The translations under genes were made by a program, and so were the position numbers. A stretch of DNA of 64,000 bases from Theropithecus gelada (taxonomy: Eukaryota > Chordata > Mammalia > Primates > Cercopithecidae): NCBI RefSeq assembly GCF_003255815.1, contig NC_037668.1, positions 90,735,643 through 90,799,642 on the forward strand, given 5' to 3'. The first letter of the stretch is position 1; the number at the start of each line of letters is the position of its first letter. Shown in pieces: positions 21,806 to 33,141 of the stretch. Below the pieces are notes generated by a model that was given only the letters and a program-made list of their open reading frames with translations, did not search any database and was not told where the DNA came from.

Positions 21806-22710
21806 AATTTCTCTGATCGTATTTGTTAGACAGTTCAGAGCCAAATTTATGGTTTAACTTCAACAAATGTTCAGGAGTTAGGGTACTAAGTTCATTCTAG
21901 GCTCTTATTTATTTTTCCATTCCTACTTTTCTTTAATTTCCTAATTTATTTAGATTTGCTTACATTGTAGGGGATTATATATTTTAGAGGCTTCTTTTTA
22001 ATCCATTTGGGATGAAGGCGGGTGGGGCAAATATAAATAAAGACTTAGTAAAGAACAGATAAAATGTAACTATTCAACAAGAATGTTCTAAACAAAAATT
22101 TTTAAGTGTAAAAAAAATGTCCAACAACAATAAAAGATAATAGACATCTCTTTCAGCATATTGTTTGATGGTCTGAGTTCTGGGATGCATTAATGTGAGT
22201 AAAGAATAATTAACTAACCATAAAACAGGATGCTGTTCAAAAGTTACTAGTAAAAAAAAAAAAAAAAGTTACTAGTAAGCAGCAGGAGTTCGGTTAAGAT
22301 CACACTTAGGAAGCTAAGGATGATTAACCTTTGCCTAGGTTATAAAATGGCCCATTTGAGAACTGTTGCCACTGGATATTTTACCTGGATATCAATTGGA
22401 TTATTGAGTGAGAGGTTCTACATGATGTTTAGTATGATGATATATATCTGGTTACAAACTGTTTATGACAAGTGGAAAAGCCAATAAAAGATTAATGCAG
22501 ATTTAAATAGATTTTTCTTCTTTACTTGAGTTTCTGTTAATTTATGCATATATAACTCAATACCTGTATATTTGAAAGAGATGCTACTTTATTATTTGTA
22601 ATGAAGAAAGATGGCTGTTGAATATGTAAGTGAAATTGTAATGCTCATGTTGGAGCTCCTGTTTAAAGGGGGTTTTCAGTTCATTGAGGTTTTTCTTTTT
22701 TTTTCTTTAC
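21806..22710. other. Unassigned AT-rich sequence with a poly(A)-only insertion
   Basis: No full element recognised. It contains the duplicated-site poly(A) insertion at 22239-22278. Confidence 0.35.
22239..22278 (+). mobile_element. Poly(A)-only insertion flanked by a target-site duplication
   Basis: 'aaaagttactagta' occurs on both sides of a run of A (about 22252-22267). The site starts 'ttc|aaaag', like an L1 endonuclease site. This is what an L1-driven insertion would leave if only the tail had been copied. Confidence 0.6.
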
Positions 22711-23013
22711 TTTTTTTTTTTTTTTTTTTTGGAGATGAAGTCTTGCTCTGTTGCCCAGGCTGGAGTGCAGTGGTGTGATCTTGGCTCACTGCAACCTCCA
22801 CCTCCCAGGTTCAAGCGATTCTCCTGTCTCAGCCTCCCGAGTAGCTGGGACCACAGGCGTGCACCACTATGTCTGACTAATTTCTGTAATTTTAGTAGAT
22901 GAGGGGTTTCACCATGTTGGCCAAGCTGGTCTCAGACTCCTAACCTCAAGTGATCCACCGGCCTCGGCCTCCCAAAGTGCTGGGATTACAGGTGTGAGCC
23001 ATGGCACCCAGCC
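22711..23013 (-). mobile_element. AluS, antisense, full length
   Basis: Poly(T) then 'ggagatgaagtcttgctctg' through 'gagccatggcacccagcc'. Confidence 0.95.
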
Positions 23014-23274
23014 GACATTTTTCATTGGAATTTTTATTTGGTGCAAACTTTGCCAGCTGAACCTCAGTTTAATTTAGCAACGTTTACAGGTTAAACGATA
23101 AGTCACCCTCTTGAACTCATAATAAATTAACATGTATTTCCTTGTAATTTCAACTTTTTTCTTTGATTTATCATAAAGTATACACCTGACAGTAATCATT
23201 TTTCTTTAGATTTTTTTTAGCTGAAAGTTTTATTTACAGTCTTTAAATTATTTTATTAAAAATCTTTTGGGGAC

Positions 23275-23365
23275 CGGGATTGTGTCTTGAAGGCTTCTTT
23301 TGCATTACCCATAGTGACTAGCACATATTATACACTTAGTAAGGGCTTGAGAAATTCTTGAGTTT
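23275..23365 (+). repeat. L2 3' terminus
   Basis: 'gattgtgtcttgaaggcttc', 'catagtgactagcacatatt' and 'acacttagtaagggcttgag' fit a diverged L2 tail. Confidence 0.45.
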
Positions 23366-23370
23366 GAATC

Positions 23371-23467
23371 TTTTTCCTTCTTTCTTTTTTTCCTTCATCC
23401 CTCCCTCCCTTCTCCCCGTCTTCTCTTCCTTCCTCCTTTATACTTTCTGCCTTCTTTCCTTCCTTCA
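23371..23467. repeat. Pyrimidine-rich tract
   Basis: Almost 100 bases of C/T with few purines, made of CTT/CCTT/CCCT units. Confidence 0.9.
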
Positions 23468-23570
23468 GTAAGCATCAATTAGTTGAGCACCTACTATACT
23501 CTGGGCTCCTTACAGGGAATTAGTATACAAAGATGAATATGATATAGATTTTAGGCTAAATAAAGGTTGA
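23468..23570 (-). repeat. L2 3' end, antisense
   Basis: 'agttgagcacctactatact', 'ctgggctccttacagggaat' resembles the antisense L2 tail; the sense L2 tail lies just upstream. Confidence 0.4.
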
Positions 23571-24419
23571 GGCATAGCAATATGGATGCTGTGGTGAGAC
23601 CAGAACTGAAGCTCTCTCAGCCCTTGAGTGCTTGTTATGGTATCACTTTGTGAAGACAAAATAAGAGAATTCAATGAGAAGACACCCCGGACACTGCCTA
23701 CCACGGACACTACCTCTCTACGGTTAACTGAATAAAACCATGTGGGGAAACTGGTCTGTAAACTCTAAAGTACTGTGCAAATATATTATTACTGTAAATG
23801 ATGTACATGTCAATCCACATCTCCACCAAATTATGAGTGGCGACATTAACTTATTGATCTTTGTTTCTTTAGTACATTATAGGCATACATAATAAACAAT
23901 ATATGTATGTGAGTAAAATATTGAAGATTCACTTTTTGGTATTATAGTCATCATTACCAGTACATCAACTTGTATCTTGTTTTATTTGTTAGGCTACTGA
24001 TATAAGAAACCCAAGTTTATTCTTCATTTGTGAGTGCTCTGATGACCCTGGCATGCCCAGTGGAGCTACCTGTGTGGGTTGAACTGGAGCTCCTTTGCTC
24101 TTCACTTGAACCCTAGGACAGAGTTAGGGAAAACTGGCTAAAGCAAAAACAAACCCAAACCCAACTAAACACAAATCCAGTAGAAATCCATTGTGGATGA
24201 GTAAATTTGGTCAGAGATTATGAAGACTTAGACCACTTGAGTCTACCTAAAGCAAACTTCTGACTTACTAGTTTTTTTAATATAACATCAAGGTCAGTTG
24301 TATTTATACAAAAAATATAGCAATAGAAGGAAAAAGCTTCCTTTGTTCTGAATTCCTCAAAGCTTTACAGGTTCTTCCTAAGGTTCCCATTTTGTGTCAC
24401 TTGAGTAGATTATTTTTTG
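23571..24419. other. Unassigned sequence
   Basis: AT-rich unique sequence; no repeat or supported gene. Confidence 0.4.
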
Positions 24420-24640
24420 CTCACATGAACTGTGGATAGACACTGTGATGGAGGCTTTACACACAAAATCTTCTTTTGATCCTGTACAAAAGCGTGTGAG
24501 GTTGGTAATATTATTATCATCATCACCATTTTGATGAAGAAACTGAGAAAATGAGGCTGGCCCAGGGTTATACAACACTTAGGCCATATAACCAGCATGG
24601 CAGTCTCTGGCTCTAAAACCTGTATTCTATACTATGATTA
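24420..24640 (+). repeat. MIR, sense
   Basis: 'attattatcatcatcaccat', 'gatgaagaaactgagaaaat', 'cccagggttatacaacactt' follow MIR. Confidence 0.65.
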
Positions 24641-24694
24641 TTTTAATACATGCTTTTTTGTTTAGTTTTCTTATATTATCATTTCTAAGGATTC

Positions 24695-25200
24695 TTAAAA
24701 AACTCTGTCACAACTTTTTATTTTGAAAATTTCCAAACATACTGAAAAATTCAAGGTATATTATAATGAATATCCATGTACCCTCCAAATAGTTGAAGCA
24801 GTTATTAACATTTTGCCACATTGTTCTCTTTCTGTTTATACCCACATACACACATTTTTCCCTGAACCATTTGAATGGTTGTGAGTTGAGGAGTTGAGGA
24901 TGACACGTCATCCTTTATATTTCAGTGCGCATCCCCCAGGAGGAAAAAGGTTCTTTCTTCTAACTGGTAATACCATTATCCTTCCCCCTGAAAGTGACAG
25001 TAATTCCATATGGTCTTATATCCTGTCCAATCCAAATCTCCAAATTTTCTTTAAAATATCTTTTTGTGACTGTGACACACGTGTCTGTGACTATGTTCTC
25101 CCTTAGATTTGACCCTCTGGGGACTTTGGAGGACTCAAGGTCTCCACGCTTAGAGCCGCATCATGGCCAATTAGAGGGACTATGGATTCCATCTCTGGTT
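24695..25200 (-). repeat. Old L1M 3' region, antisense
   Basis: 'cacaactttttattttgaaa', 'tttccaaacatactgaaaaa', 'attaacattttgccacattg' and 'ttttccctgaaccatttgaa' are characteristic of old L1 3'UTRs read antisense. The 25000-25200 part is less certain. Confidence 0.5.
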
Positions 25201-25380
25201 TTACAAATTTTAGTCCAAAGGCCTTCTCTTTTTCTTCTCCTCCTTTTCCTCCTCTTTGTCCTCTTTCATTTCTTTTTGGCTTCAGTCTACTTAATTTTTG
25301 ATAGCATCTAAAATATCAAACAAAACTTATTCATTAAATAATACTTGAGATACTTTTTTATGCCTGTACTTTAAAAAAAT

Positions 25381-25697
25381 GTTACTTTCAGGTCGGGCGC
25401 GGTGGCTCACACCTGTAATCCCAGCATTTTGAGAGGCCGAGGCGGGTGGATCACCTGAGGTCGGGAGTTCCAGACCAGCCTGGCCAGCATGGTGAAACCC
25501 CATCTCTACTAAAAATACAAAAATTAGCCGGGTCTGGTGGCAGGGGCCTGTAATCTCAGCTACTCAGGAAGCTGGGGCAGGAGAATCGCTTGAACTCGGG
25601 AGGCGGAGATTGCGGTGAGCGGAGATCGTGCCATTGCACGCCAGCCTGGGCAACAGAGCAAGACTCCGTCCCCCGCACCCCCCAAAAATTGCTTTCA
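25381..25697 (+). mobile_element. AluS with a C-rich tail
   Basis: Body 25391-25688 from 'ggtcgggcgcggtggctcac'. The poly(A) tail has been replaced by 'ccccgcaccccccaaaaa'. Imperfect flanking repeats 'gttactttca' (25381-25390) and 'attgctttca' (about 25688-25697). Confidence 0.93.
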
Positions 25698-25915
25698 TTA
25701 TAATAGCCATACATTCTAATTAAAGAACATTTGGAAAACCCATAAATTAGAAAGAACTATTTAAAATCTATTCCATTCCCCCACCTAATCGCTCATGCAT
25801 TTTCTTCCAGGCTTTTTTCCTATACCCAAAATACTTAAGAAACAATTAGGATAATATACACATATAATTTTGCACTCTCCTTTTTCTTACAAAATTTTGT
25901 AACAAGCATATTTAC
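25698..25915. repeat. Possible old L1 fragment
   Basis: 'ttccaggcttttttcctata', 'cacatataattttgcactct' and 'aaaattttgtaacaagcata' have the flavour of an old L1M 3'UTR. Orientation is not settled. Confidence 0.35.
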
Positions 25916-25917
25916 GG

Positions 25918-26230
25918 CACAATAGTGTGGGCTTTGGAGTCCAAATCCTGATTTTGCTACCTATGAGTTATGTGACACTGGGTCACCGTATAACTCATCA
26001 CCAAAATGAGAACACACAGGAGAGTGAAAGGGGGCCCTATCGGTAATGAATCCAAGATGTCAGGCATAAAGTGAGACTGTTCCAGAACTTATGGTCACCC
26101 ACTTTGGCAAAATTGCAGACCTTTGAGGTTCAGTTTCTGCAACTCAAAAAAGATTCTTGTGACACTCAAATGAAATAAAAGAGCACATAGCCCAGTGAGT
26201 GTGCAATAGACATTAGCTATTATTATGGTC
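25918..26230 (-). repeat. MIR, antisense, with an internal insertion
   Basis: The left part ('gggctttggagtccaaatcc', 'gttatgtgacactgggtcac') and right part ('tcaaatgaaataaaagagca', 'gacattagctattattatgg') are MIR. About 25987-26125 is not, so roughly 140 bases are inserted or replaced. Confidence 0.55.
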
Positions 26231-26429
26231 TTTGTAGACATCACTTTATACGGTGGCATGATACCCCACTGGAAGATGCTTCCCAGTTCATGTCATATAA
26301 AGGGGCATCTTTTTTACAGTCTTCTAGTACTTCTCCCTCTACTCTTCACTGGTAGACTGAGCCATGGACCTTGCTCTGCATGAGTCCTCTCTGAGATTCT
26401 TGTGATATCTTTACTTGTAATAGGGTTAC

Positions 26430-26550
26430 CCTTAGCTTATGCCCATTTCACAGAGTGTGAATACTGAGGCTTCAAGGTCATAACTTTAGAAAGTGATGGA
26501 GTAGGCAGGCAAATCTGCTGTCTTTATCTCTACGCTTATCACAATTTCTA
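26430..26550 (+). repeat. MIR fragment, sense
   Basis: 'atgcccatttcacagagtgt', 'aggcttcaaggtcataactt' follow the MIR core. Confidence 0.5.
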
Positions 26551-26570
26551 TCTAATGAAAAACACTCATA

Positions 26571-26845
26571 GGCCGGGCACTGTGGCTCACGCCTGTAATC
26601 GTAGCACTTTGGGAGGCTGAGGCAGGCGGATCACTTGAGGTCAGGAGTTCAAGACCTGTCTGGCCAACATGGTGAAACCCTGTCTCTACTAAAAATATAA
26701 ACATTAGCCTGGCATGGTGACGGGCACCTGTGGTCCCATCTACTTGGTCGAGGTCGAGGCAGGAGAATCACTTGAGCCTGGGAGGTGGAGGTTGCCGTGA
26801 GCTGAGATCACACCACTGCAGTCCCACCAGGGCAACAGACTCCAT
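26571..26845 (+). mobile_element. AluS without a poly(A) tail
   Basis: Starts 'ggccgggcactgtggctcac' and ends 'caacagactccatgaac', lacking the final 'tctcaaaa' and tail. No clear flanking repeat, which suggests a later deletion. Confidence 0.93.
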
Positions 26846-27234
26846 GAACAACTCCTTTCAGAAACCGGGTACAAGAATTACTACCTCTAACAGCTGATGT
26901 AAATAAGGCAAAAGCATAATAGGGTGAGACGGATTGGCGTTTCCCAATTACCTACTCCTTCTCCTAGAGAAATCAATGTCAGAGCTCTGAGCATGGAACC
27001 CATGCTCACCACCTCTGAGATTAGCCTTTCACACTCCTCTTCCACCTACCCTATAGCTCCAACAGAAGTTGGAGAGTGGGGGCCCATTAGCTGCTGCTGG
27101 GCCCCTCCCACCAGTGTGAGTTGTCTTTAAGACTTCTTTCCACTTTGGTTAAGGCTGTGTGGTTTGGATGGTATATGTAATATCTACACACACATATATT
27201 AATATATAGCATTAATTTTTTTCTTTTGATAAAA
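26846..27234. other. Unassigned sequence
   Basis: Unique, with a short alternating purine/pyrimidine stretch near 27186-27207 ('acacacatatattaatatat'). Confidence 0.35.
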
Positions 27235-27345
27235 TATAAGATCTCAGAGGGCAGAGATAGCCTCGCAACCAGCATTTTATCACCATTGCCTAAGATAGGA
27301 CATGACACTGGGTATCCTCAATAAATATTTGTCAGATAATGAATG
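27235..27345 (+). repeat. L2 3' terminus
   Basis: 'gatctcagagggcagagata' and 'ctcaataaatatttgtcaga' followed by 'taatgaatg' give an L2 sense tail. Confidence 0.6.
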
Positions 27346-28599
27346 TATTCCTGAAAAAAGGAAAAAAGGGAACTATATCTGAGGGTGTATACCTTTACTA
27401 GATCTTCTAGCTGGTCTGGTCATGTTCATGGTGACCATGATGCTTTTAATCAGTGAATATTGTTTTGAAAATAAAACAGGATTCAGTGTCCTCTTTTCCC
27501 ATTGGGATAAACTGTCATCACAATGCCATTCCAGATACAAATGCCATTCCAAACACAGGACATGATGCATAACCAATACTAACACATGCCATTTGAAGCT
27601 TTAACAGACAGTCCTCCTTCAAATTTATAACAGTCTATGTTTAAAAACCTGACAAAACCAAAATGTGTTCTCCATAAATTATAGTGGCACCATTCCTGCC
27701 GCCGAAGTGAAGGTTGTGTCAGCATTTCCATTATTCTGTGGATCGCTGTGTTTCAGGGCTTCAGTTCTTGGCTATAAAAATGCACCTTGGGTTTAAAACT
27801 GGCAAGGAACACCTCAGCCTTGGAACAAATTTGCTTCACCAAATTTTGAGAGCGAAACCAATTTGTTTATTTCCCCCTTTGTCAACGACTTTTGTGAAGA
27901 GAAACATCCATGAATTTCATTTCCAATTTCATTTTTTAAAAGCTGGCTCGTTTCAGATTTTTACTGAACAATGGTAAAGTATTGTTTTTGGTATTAGGAG
28001 AAGAAAATAAAATTTGTAAGCCTTGTTTTTAAAGAACTACATTGTTCTAAAACCAGCCACCCCCCCTCCCCATTCTGATTTCATTAAGAAGGGTTAACAA
28101 TGGTTTTATTTTGACATGGGCAAATCAGATGGCTACGGTTGGTGGTGAAATTTGATTATGTGATTAGGTTAATAACCTCTCAACAACAGATCTTATTCTG
28201 TAGCTACTTGTTAGGTATAATTTCCCATTGGCTTCCTGGAGAAATCATTTAGTGTAACTATTCATACACTTAATTAAATTTCTTTAGTTTCATTTAAGCA
28301 TGTATTTATTTGTGGTCCCTTGGGCAAGTAACATTTTTCAATATGGTTGTTGATAGTGTTAAAGAATTTCAGTTTTTAGAAAGGGAGCTGCAACTAGTAA
28401 TTTAGTGCAATAAACCATTTAAATGGCATTAAAGTTTTGATCTTCATCCCTCTAAACCAGGGTTTCCTCCAAAATCAGAAGTTACTTATGTCAAGTTTTA
28501 TTGATTTTTCTTGAATTTCATCTGTAGATGCATGTGTATACTTCTGCCTTAATGACATTGTTTGGTTTTCAATGAGCACCTGTGCTATCCAATTACAAG
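27346..28599. other. Repeat-free block of about 1.25 kb, candidate conserved non-coding sequence
   Basis: No transposon seen. 27660-28300 is balanced unique sequence with many ATTA/TAAT words ('acacttaattaaatttcttt'). Frames are short. Any enhancer role is inference. Confidence 0.3.
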
Positions 28600-28740
28600 G
28601 CGTGGAGGGAAAGGACATAGCTCACCCCAGTGGTAGAGAGGACTTCCCAGAGGAGGCAATGCCTGGGCAGAATCTCATAGCATAGGTAGGAGTTAGCTAG
28701 GCTTGGAAGGGAAAAATGCATTATAAGTGAGGAAGACAAG
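28600..28740 (-). repeat. L2 3' region, antisense
   Basis: 'gaggacttcccagaggaggc' and 'aggtaggagttagctaggct' match antisense L2. Confidence 0.45.
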
Positions 28741-29311
28741 AGATATTCTTAAATAAAAGGTCAAAAAGTGTCATGAGATCATTTATTTTCTAGGTTTAAG
28801 CAAGATACAATTCCGGGGATACGTAAGGGATATGCAAATTAATGGCTTACTGTGAAGCCATTAGAATTAATACTTTTATTTTACTTAATCAGGGATTCTG
28901 TGCCGCTGAGATCATTACGGAAGCAACAGTAGCAGGTGGCCTGGCCATACAGGGATTCCTCACTCGCAGCAGAGAATGTTGCTGCCACTCAAAGTCACCA
29001 GGGGCTGAAGAGCTCCTGTGGAGACCCACATCATCTAACAACACACATGCTCAAAACAGGGAAATGTGCATTTTCAGGAGAGGAAGAGACAAACCTTTTG
29101 TTTAGCTAATTGGCGTGACAGAGTGTGACATACACGTGCTCCTGGAAGAACGGTGTCGGGTGTCTGCACTCAAAATCTTGAGCACAGGCAACTGGAGGAA
29201 AGGCTCTGTGGCACTGATTTTCATTGTGTGTGTGTTAATATTTATATTTGTAATTAAATAAATAATTGAAATTATGCTGAATTGAAAAAAGATTGCGAGA
29301 TTTAACGGGAC
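28741..29311. other. Unassigned sequence
   Basis: Unique sequence; an 87-codon frame at 28842-29105 has no family resemblance. Confidence 0.35.

Positions 29312-29351
<40 letters not shown>
29312..29351. repeat. (TG)n microsatellite
   Basis: About 20 TG units with one 'tata' interruption. On the minus strand it makes a Thr-His run in a spurious frame. Confidence 0.97.
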
Positions 29352-29959
29352 ATTATTATTAAAGAAAAGGTCTTAAGGTGATTAAACTGTTCAGAGAAGG
29401 ATAAATATAGTGTCCCCAGCCCCACCCTCCAAAGTGTAATTCTTGAGCAGTTTCTCATGCCAAGTTCCGGATGGCTGAATAATAAGAAATAGTAGTTAAT
29501 TGCCACCTGGGACAGGGAGAGGGAGTGGGAACTAAGGCAACAGATGTAAAAAGTTAAGCAGGTGCCCTGCACATGGAGAGGGAGTCAATGTGCCTAATGT
29601 TCTATCTGACCAGGACTGATGTGGGCGGAGGGCCTGGGGCTGTGGCTGCCACTCCCCGGGTGAGAGGTGAGGGGCCTGAGAACAGGAGCCAGCTGCTTTC
29701 ACTTGCTCCCTGCCTCACTGTCCCAGAGTGGCCAAGCCCACTTCTTGAAATAACCAGCTGCCAGGGCCCCTGGGACGGTGGGAGGAGGGAGAGGCTTCCT
29801 GCCCGAGTGTGAGGAACTGAGCCACCGACCTGACCACTAGGAGGCAGGATCACATTACCTAACCCACCGGCAGGCTCACCCAGGGGCCTGAACGCCTTTG
29901 AAAAGAATCTGCTTGCTCCGGGTCCAGAGTAACCCAGCCCTGGTTCATCAAGAACAATG
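29352..29959. other. Unassigned, locally GC-rich
   Basis: 29610-29880 is GC-rich but has too few CpGs for an island. No gene recognised. Confidence 0.35.
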
Positions 29960-30150
29960 AAGAGGAGTTTGCCTTTGAATTCTGGCTCTGACGCTTCCTA
30001 TCTGTGGGACCGCAGGGAAGTCACTAACCTTTGCAAGGCTCAGTTACATCATCTGTAAAATGGAGGCAGTGATGTCTGCCCCTCAGGATGGTTGTGAGGA
30101 TTAGAAATGGCATATAATGGGTCCTTGGTAAGTAACAGCTATTATGTGTA
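29960..30150 (-). repeat. MIR, antisense, near full length
   Basis: 'gaattctggctctgacgctt', 'ctcagttacatcatctgtaa' and 'ggatggttgtgaggattaga' follow MIR. Confidence 0.78.
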
Positions 30151-31894
30151 AAAAGGGTGCTCATGAAACTTGTCCCCACAAACATGCCTAAATCCTCCCT
30201 ACCCACATACCACTTAGGCAGATACAATTCAGTTTGGGCAGCTCAAGAGTAACAGGGTTGGAAACTTGAGCCCTTGGTACGAAGCCCCCAGCTGCTCCCT
30301 TTGGAACATGCTGAAAGGGATGGAGAAAGCTGCAGGGGCTCCATATGCCAACTGCCCTGGCAGGACCCTGCCTGAAGAGTCACAATCTCTGTCCTGCTTT
30401 GGGAAACAGAATCGTGTGTCCTTAATCCTCCTTATGGGAAAAGGCTGGGCAATGGAGTCCAGACAAGAACGCCAGAGCTTGGACTCTACTGCGTCAGTGA
30501 ACGACCATGTGCCCCTCAGGGGTGGAGTTGGGGGCTGAAGAGGCATTTGAAGAAAAAGACCCAGTGGGTGTAGGTGGCCCCTTGCAGGTCAGCCACCTGA
30601 GGCCTGTCTACCCGGCTACTCCCTTGTCTTACAAGTGTTAGAGCCAGAAGAGACCTCGGGCTCAGTGGTGCCCACAGATGGGTTTTATTTGACCTGTTTC
30701 CCACACTTTCTGGCAGCTCAGGCTCTGGATAAGGATTCAGAAGACAGCTTCTGCCTTACGTTGCCTTTCAAAACTATGACTTACTCTTATTGACGCAAAC
30801 TGATTTGCATCCAAAACCCTAGCTGTAAGGAAATGATAAATGTGGTATTTGATGTTGTGGTCTCTGAAGGACAAAAGGCCTCCCAGAAAAAGAGGTGGGT
30901 GGGAAATGTGGGCGCTAGCACCCCCATATCCTCCACAGGTGCCAACATGGAAGGAATCCAGAGCTTTCACAGGGAAGTCCGGCTTTTCTGGGCAACTTTG
31001 AAGACCTGATAGCAGTGGGCTGTCACTCTCATATCAGCAGCCTGCTGGTGTGAAGTGGTGGCTGCGCCCAGCTGGGCTTTTGCTCTCCCATTCTCCCCAA
31101 GCACTACCAGCCTGGGCCCTGATGGCCATGGAGTTTGCAACCCCCACCTTAGAGACTGGACCCCTCTTCGGGAGACGGCTTGGTTTAGCCTTTTACCTTA
31201 TGGATAAAGAAAGTAGGGCCCGGCGAGAGGACTTCCTCTGGGTTCTGTGGCCCTTGGTTGCCACTGTGGAGGCTGGAGCTCATCCTCCTGATTCTCCAGT
31301 GCCCCCTGTTTTCACCACATTGTTCTGCCTCCACTTGGTATTGCATAAACCGTGGCCTGAGTGGGGGGACACGAATAGTGGAATCCCATGGATGCACTTT
31401 CTATAGCAAGCTTGGCAGGGCTCACCTTTGGGATGGCCACACAGTATCCAGTTGGTGGTCCTGAGTTTTCAAACAACAGTTAAATTATGTTCTTTATTCT
31501 CTCTTTTAAAAGGCAAGGAAGAGTGTAACATATTTCCCACAAAACGATTAACATTTAATCAAAAGTTTTAATGTTATCAGGAAGATTAGGCTCTCCAGAA
31601 TGATTCATTCCCAGAGGGTTTCAGATGGCCACAGTTTTAGTAAAATTGCTCTCATCTGGAGAGCACCTTTCGCTTACCCAAAGCATTTTCATGTGTGGCG
31701 ATGCATTGCAATCTTTAACATTTTTTTTTATTTTAATGTTTAAATCATGTAATCCTCCTTTAAATGAAATCTTACTTGAAACCTCAATATATAATGGAGA
31801 TACAAACAGAACAGTTCTGGGTGAAGCTGGGCTGGGAGACTCTGAATCCCACCCATGGACTCCCTCACTTCACCCACCCTGGAGGCGCCGTCAC
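30151..31894. other. Unassigned, GC-richer unique sequence, about 1.7 kb
   Basis: No clear transposon. 30635-30670 ('gagccagaagagacctcggg') is faintly MIR3-like. Frames up to 118 codons begin with GTG or TTG and look like no known protein. Confidence 0.4.
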
Positions 31895-32092
31895 CCAGCC
31901 TAGGGCTGGGCTTCTCCACGCCTGCTGTCTCCCAGCCACAGAATCACCTGGGGATGTGGGATAGTGTGCAGATTCCACTGCCTCATATTGCCCTGTTGAT
32001 TCCAATCTCGGAGTTGAGGCCTGGGCATCTGCATTTTAACAAGCCCACACAAGGTGGTTTTTATGCATTCTGAAGCTTGAGAAACTCCATCC
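31895..32092. mobile_element. MER5A-like hAT DNA-transposon fossil
   Basis: 'cacagaatcacctggggatg', 'ggcctgggcatctgcatttt' and 'gaagcttgagaaactccat' are the conserved phrases of the palindromic MER5A element. About 200 bases, near full length. Confidence 0.75.
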
Positions 32093-32129
32093 CAGGCTTC
32101 CAGGGAGCATCGTTTGCAAATGCATTCCT

Positions 32130-32260
32130 TCTGTTTTGACATAAATTGAGTAGGTATTATCCTGATTTTACAGCTGACACTATGTTTGCCCAAGGTTGCA
32201 CATTTCACTGGTGGGGACAGAAGCTAAACCCAGGGCCCCTCAATACGGTGTAGCCCCGCA
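32130..32260 (+). repeat. MIR, 3' part
   Basis: 'gtaggtattatcctgatttt', 'ttgcccaaggttgcacattt' and 'gaagctaaacccagggcccc' match MIR. Confidence 0.6.
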
Positions 32261-32414
32261 TTCTTCCCATCAGAACATGCAGCAGGAATGGACAGAATTA
32301 GAGTAAGCACCTGAGGCCATGTGAGCCCAGGCCCACATTCTATTGAAGGGGGTTTCGGAGGCCACCAGATTGTCTCTAGCCCTTTCCTCATCTTTCTCAG
32401 AGAAAGGAGAAAGG

Positions 32415-32505
32415 TGTCACACAATGGATGGAGTATGCCAGGCGCATGGGTCTGAATTCCAATCCTCGCCTTCCATTTCCCAGTCATGAGCCTCAGTTAT
32501 AAAGA
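32415..32505 (-). repeat. MIR fragment, antisense
   Basis: 'gggtctgaattccaatcctc' and 'cagtcatgagcctcagttat' suggest the antisense MIR 3' end. Confidence 0.4.
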
Positions 32506-32517
32506 TTAGAAAGCATA

Positions 32518-32699
32518 CAGTTGGCTCTCTGTATCTGTACATTGCAGATCCATGGGTTCAACTACCTGCTGATGAAAAATATTCAGAAAAAAAGAACAAA
32601 TAATAATACAACAACAAAAATTAACACAAATTTTAAAAACAATGTAGCAGCTATTTACATAGTATTTACATTGTATTAGGTATTATTAGAAATCTAGAG
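32518..32699 (-). mobile_element. Tigger/MER2-like element, part 1
   Basis: Starts with the terminal 'cagttggctctctgtatct' after a TA. It runs antisense to the copy at 36085 and is split by the next Alu; it continues at 33005. Confidence 0.75.
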
Positions 32700-33004
32700 T
32701 TTTTTTTTGTTTTTTATTTTTTGAGACGGAGTTTTGCTCTTGTTGCCCAGGCTGGAGTGCAATGGCGCGATCTTGGCTCACTGCAACCTCCGCCTCCCGG
32801 GTTCAAGCGATTCTCCTGCCTCAGCCTCCCGAATAGCTGGGATTAAAGGCATGTGCCACCATGCCTGGCTAATTCTGTATTTTTAGTAGAGACGGGGATT
32901 CTCCATGTTGGTCAGACTGGTCTCGAACTCCCAACCTCAGATGATCTGCCCACCTCAGCCTCCCAAAGTGCTGGGATTACAGGCATGAGCCACTGTGCCC
33001 GACC
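32700..33004 (-). mobile_element. AluS, antisense, inserted in a Tigger/MER2-like element
   Basis: Poly(T) then 'gagacggagttttgctcttg' through 'gagccactgtgcccgacc'. The DNA-transposon sequence continues on both sides. Confidence 0.96.
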
Positions 33005-33141
33005 CAGAGATGATTTAATATGTGGGAGGAAGCATGTAAGTTACATGCAAATACTATACCATTTGATATTGGGGACTTGAGCATCTACATCTTGGTATCC
33101 CTGGGGTTCTTGAACCAATCCCCTGGGGATACAGAGGACTG
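33005..33141 (-). mobile_element. Tigger/MER2-like element, part 2
   Basis: 'acttgagcatctacatcttg', 'ccctggggatacagaggact' is the other terminus of the element begun at 32518. Confidence 0.75.

Noticed and set aside
29102..29572. 156-codon minus-strand frame with a Thr-His repeat
   Set aside because: The repeat is the translation of a TG microsatellite; the rest has no recognisable domain.
29610..29880. CpG island promoter
   Set aside because: GC-rich but few CpG dinucleotides, and no TATA, Inr or exon structure nearby.
31050..31406. 118-codon frame as an exon
   Set aside because: Begins with GTG, no known domain, competing frames on both strands.
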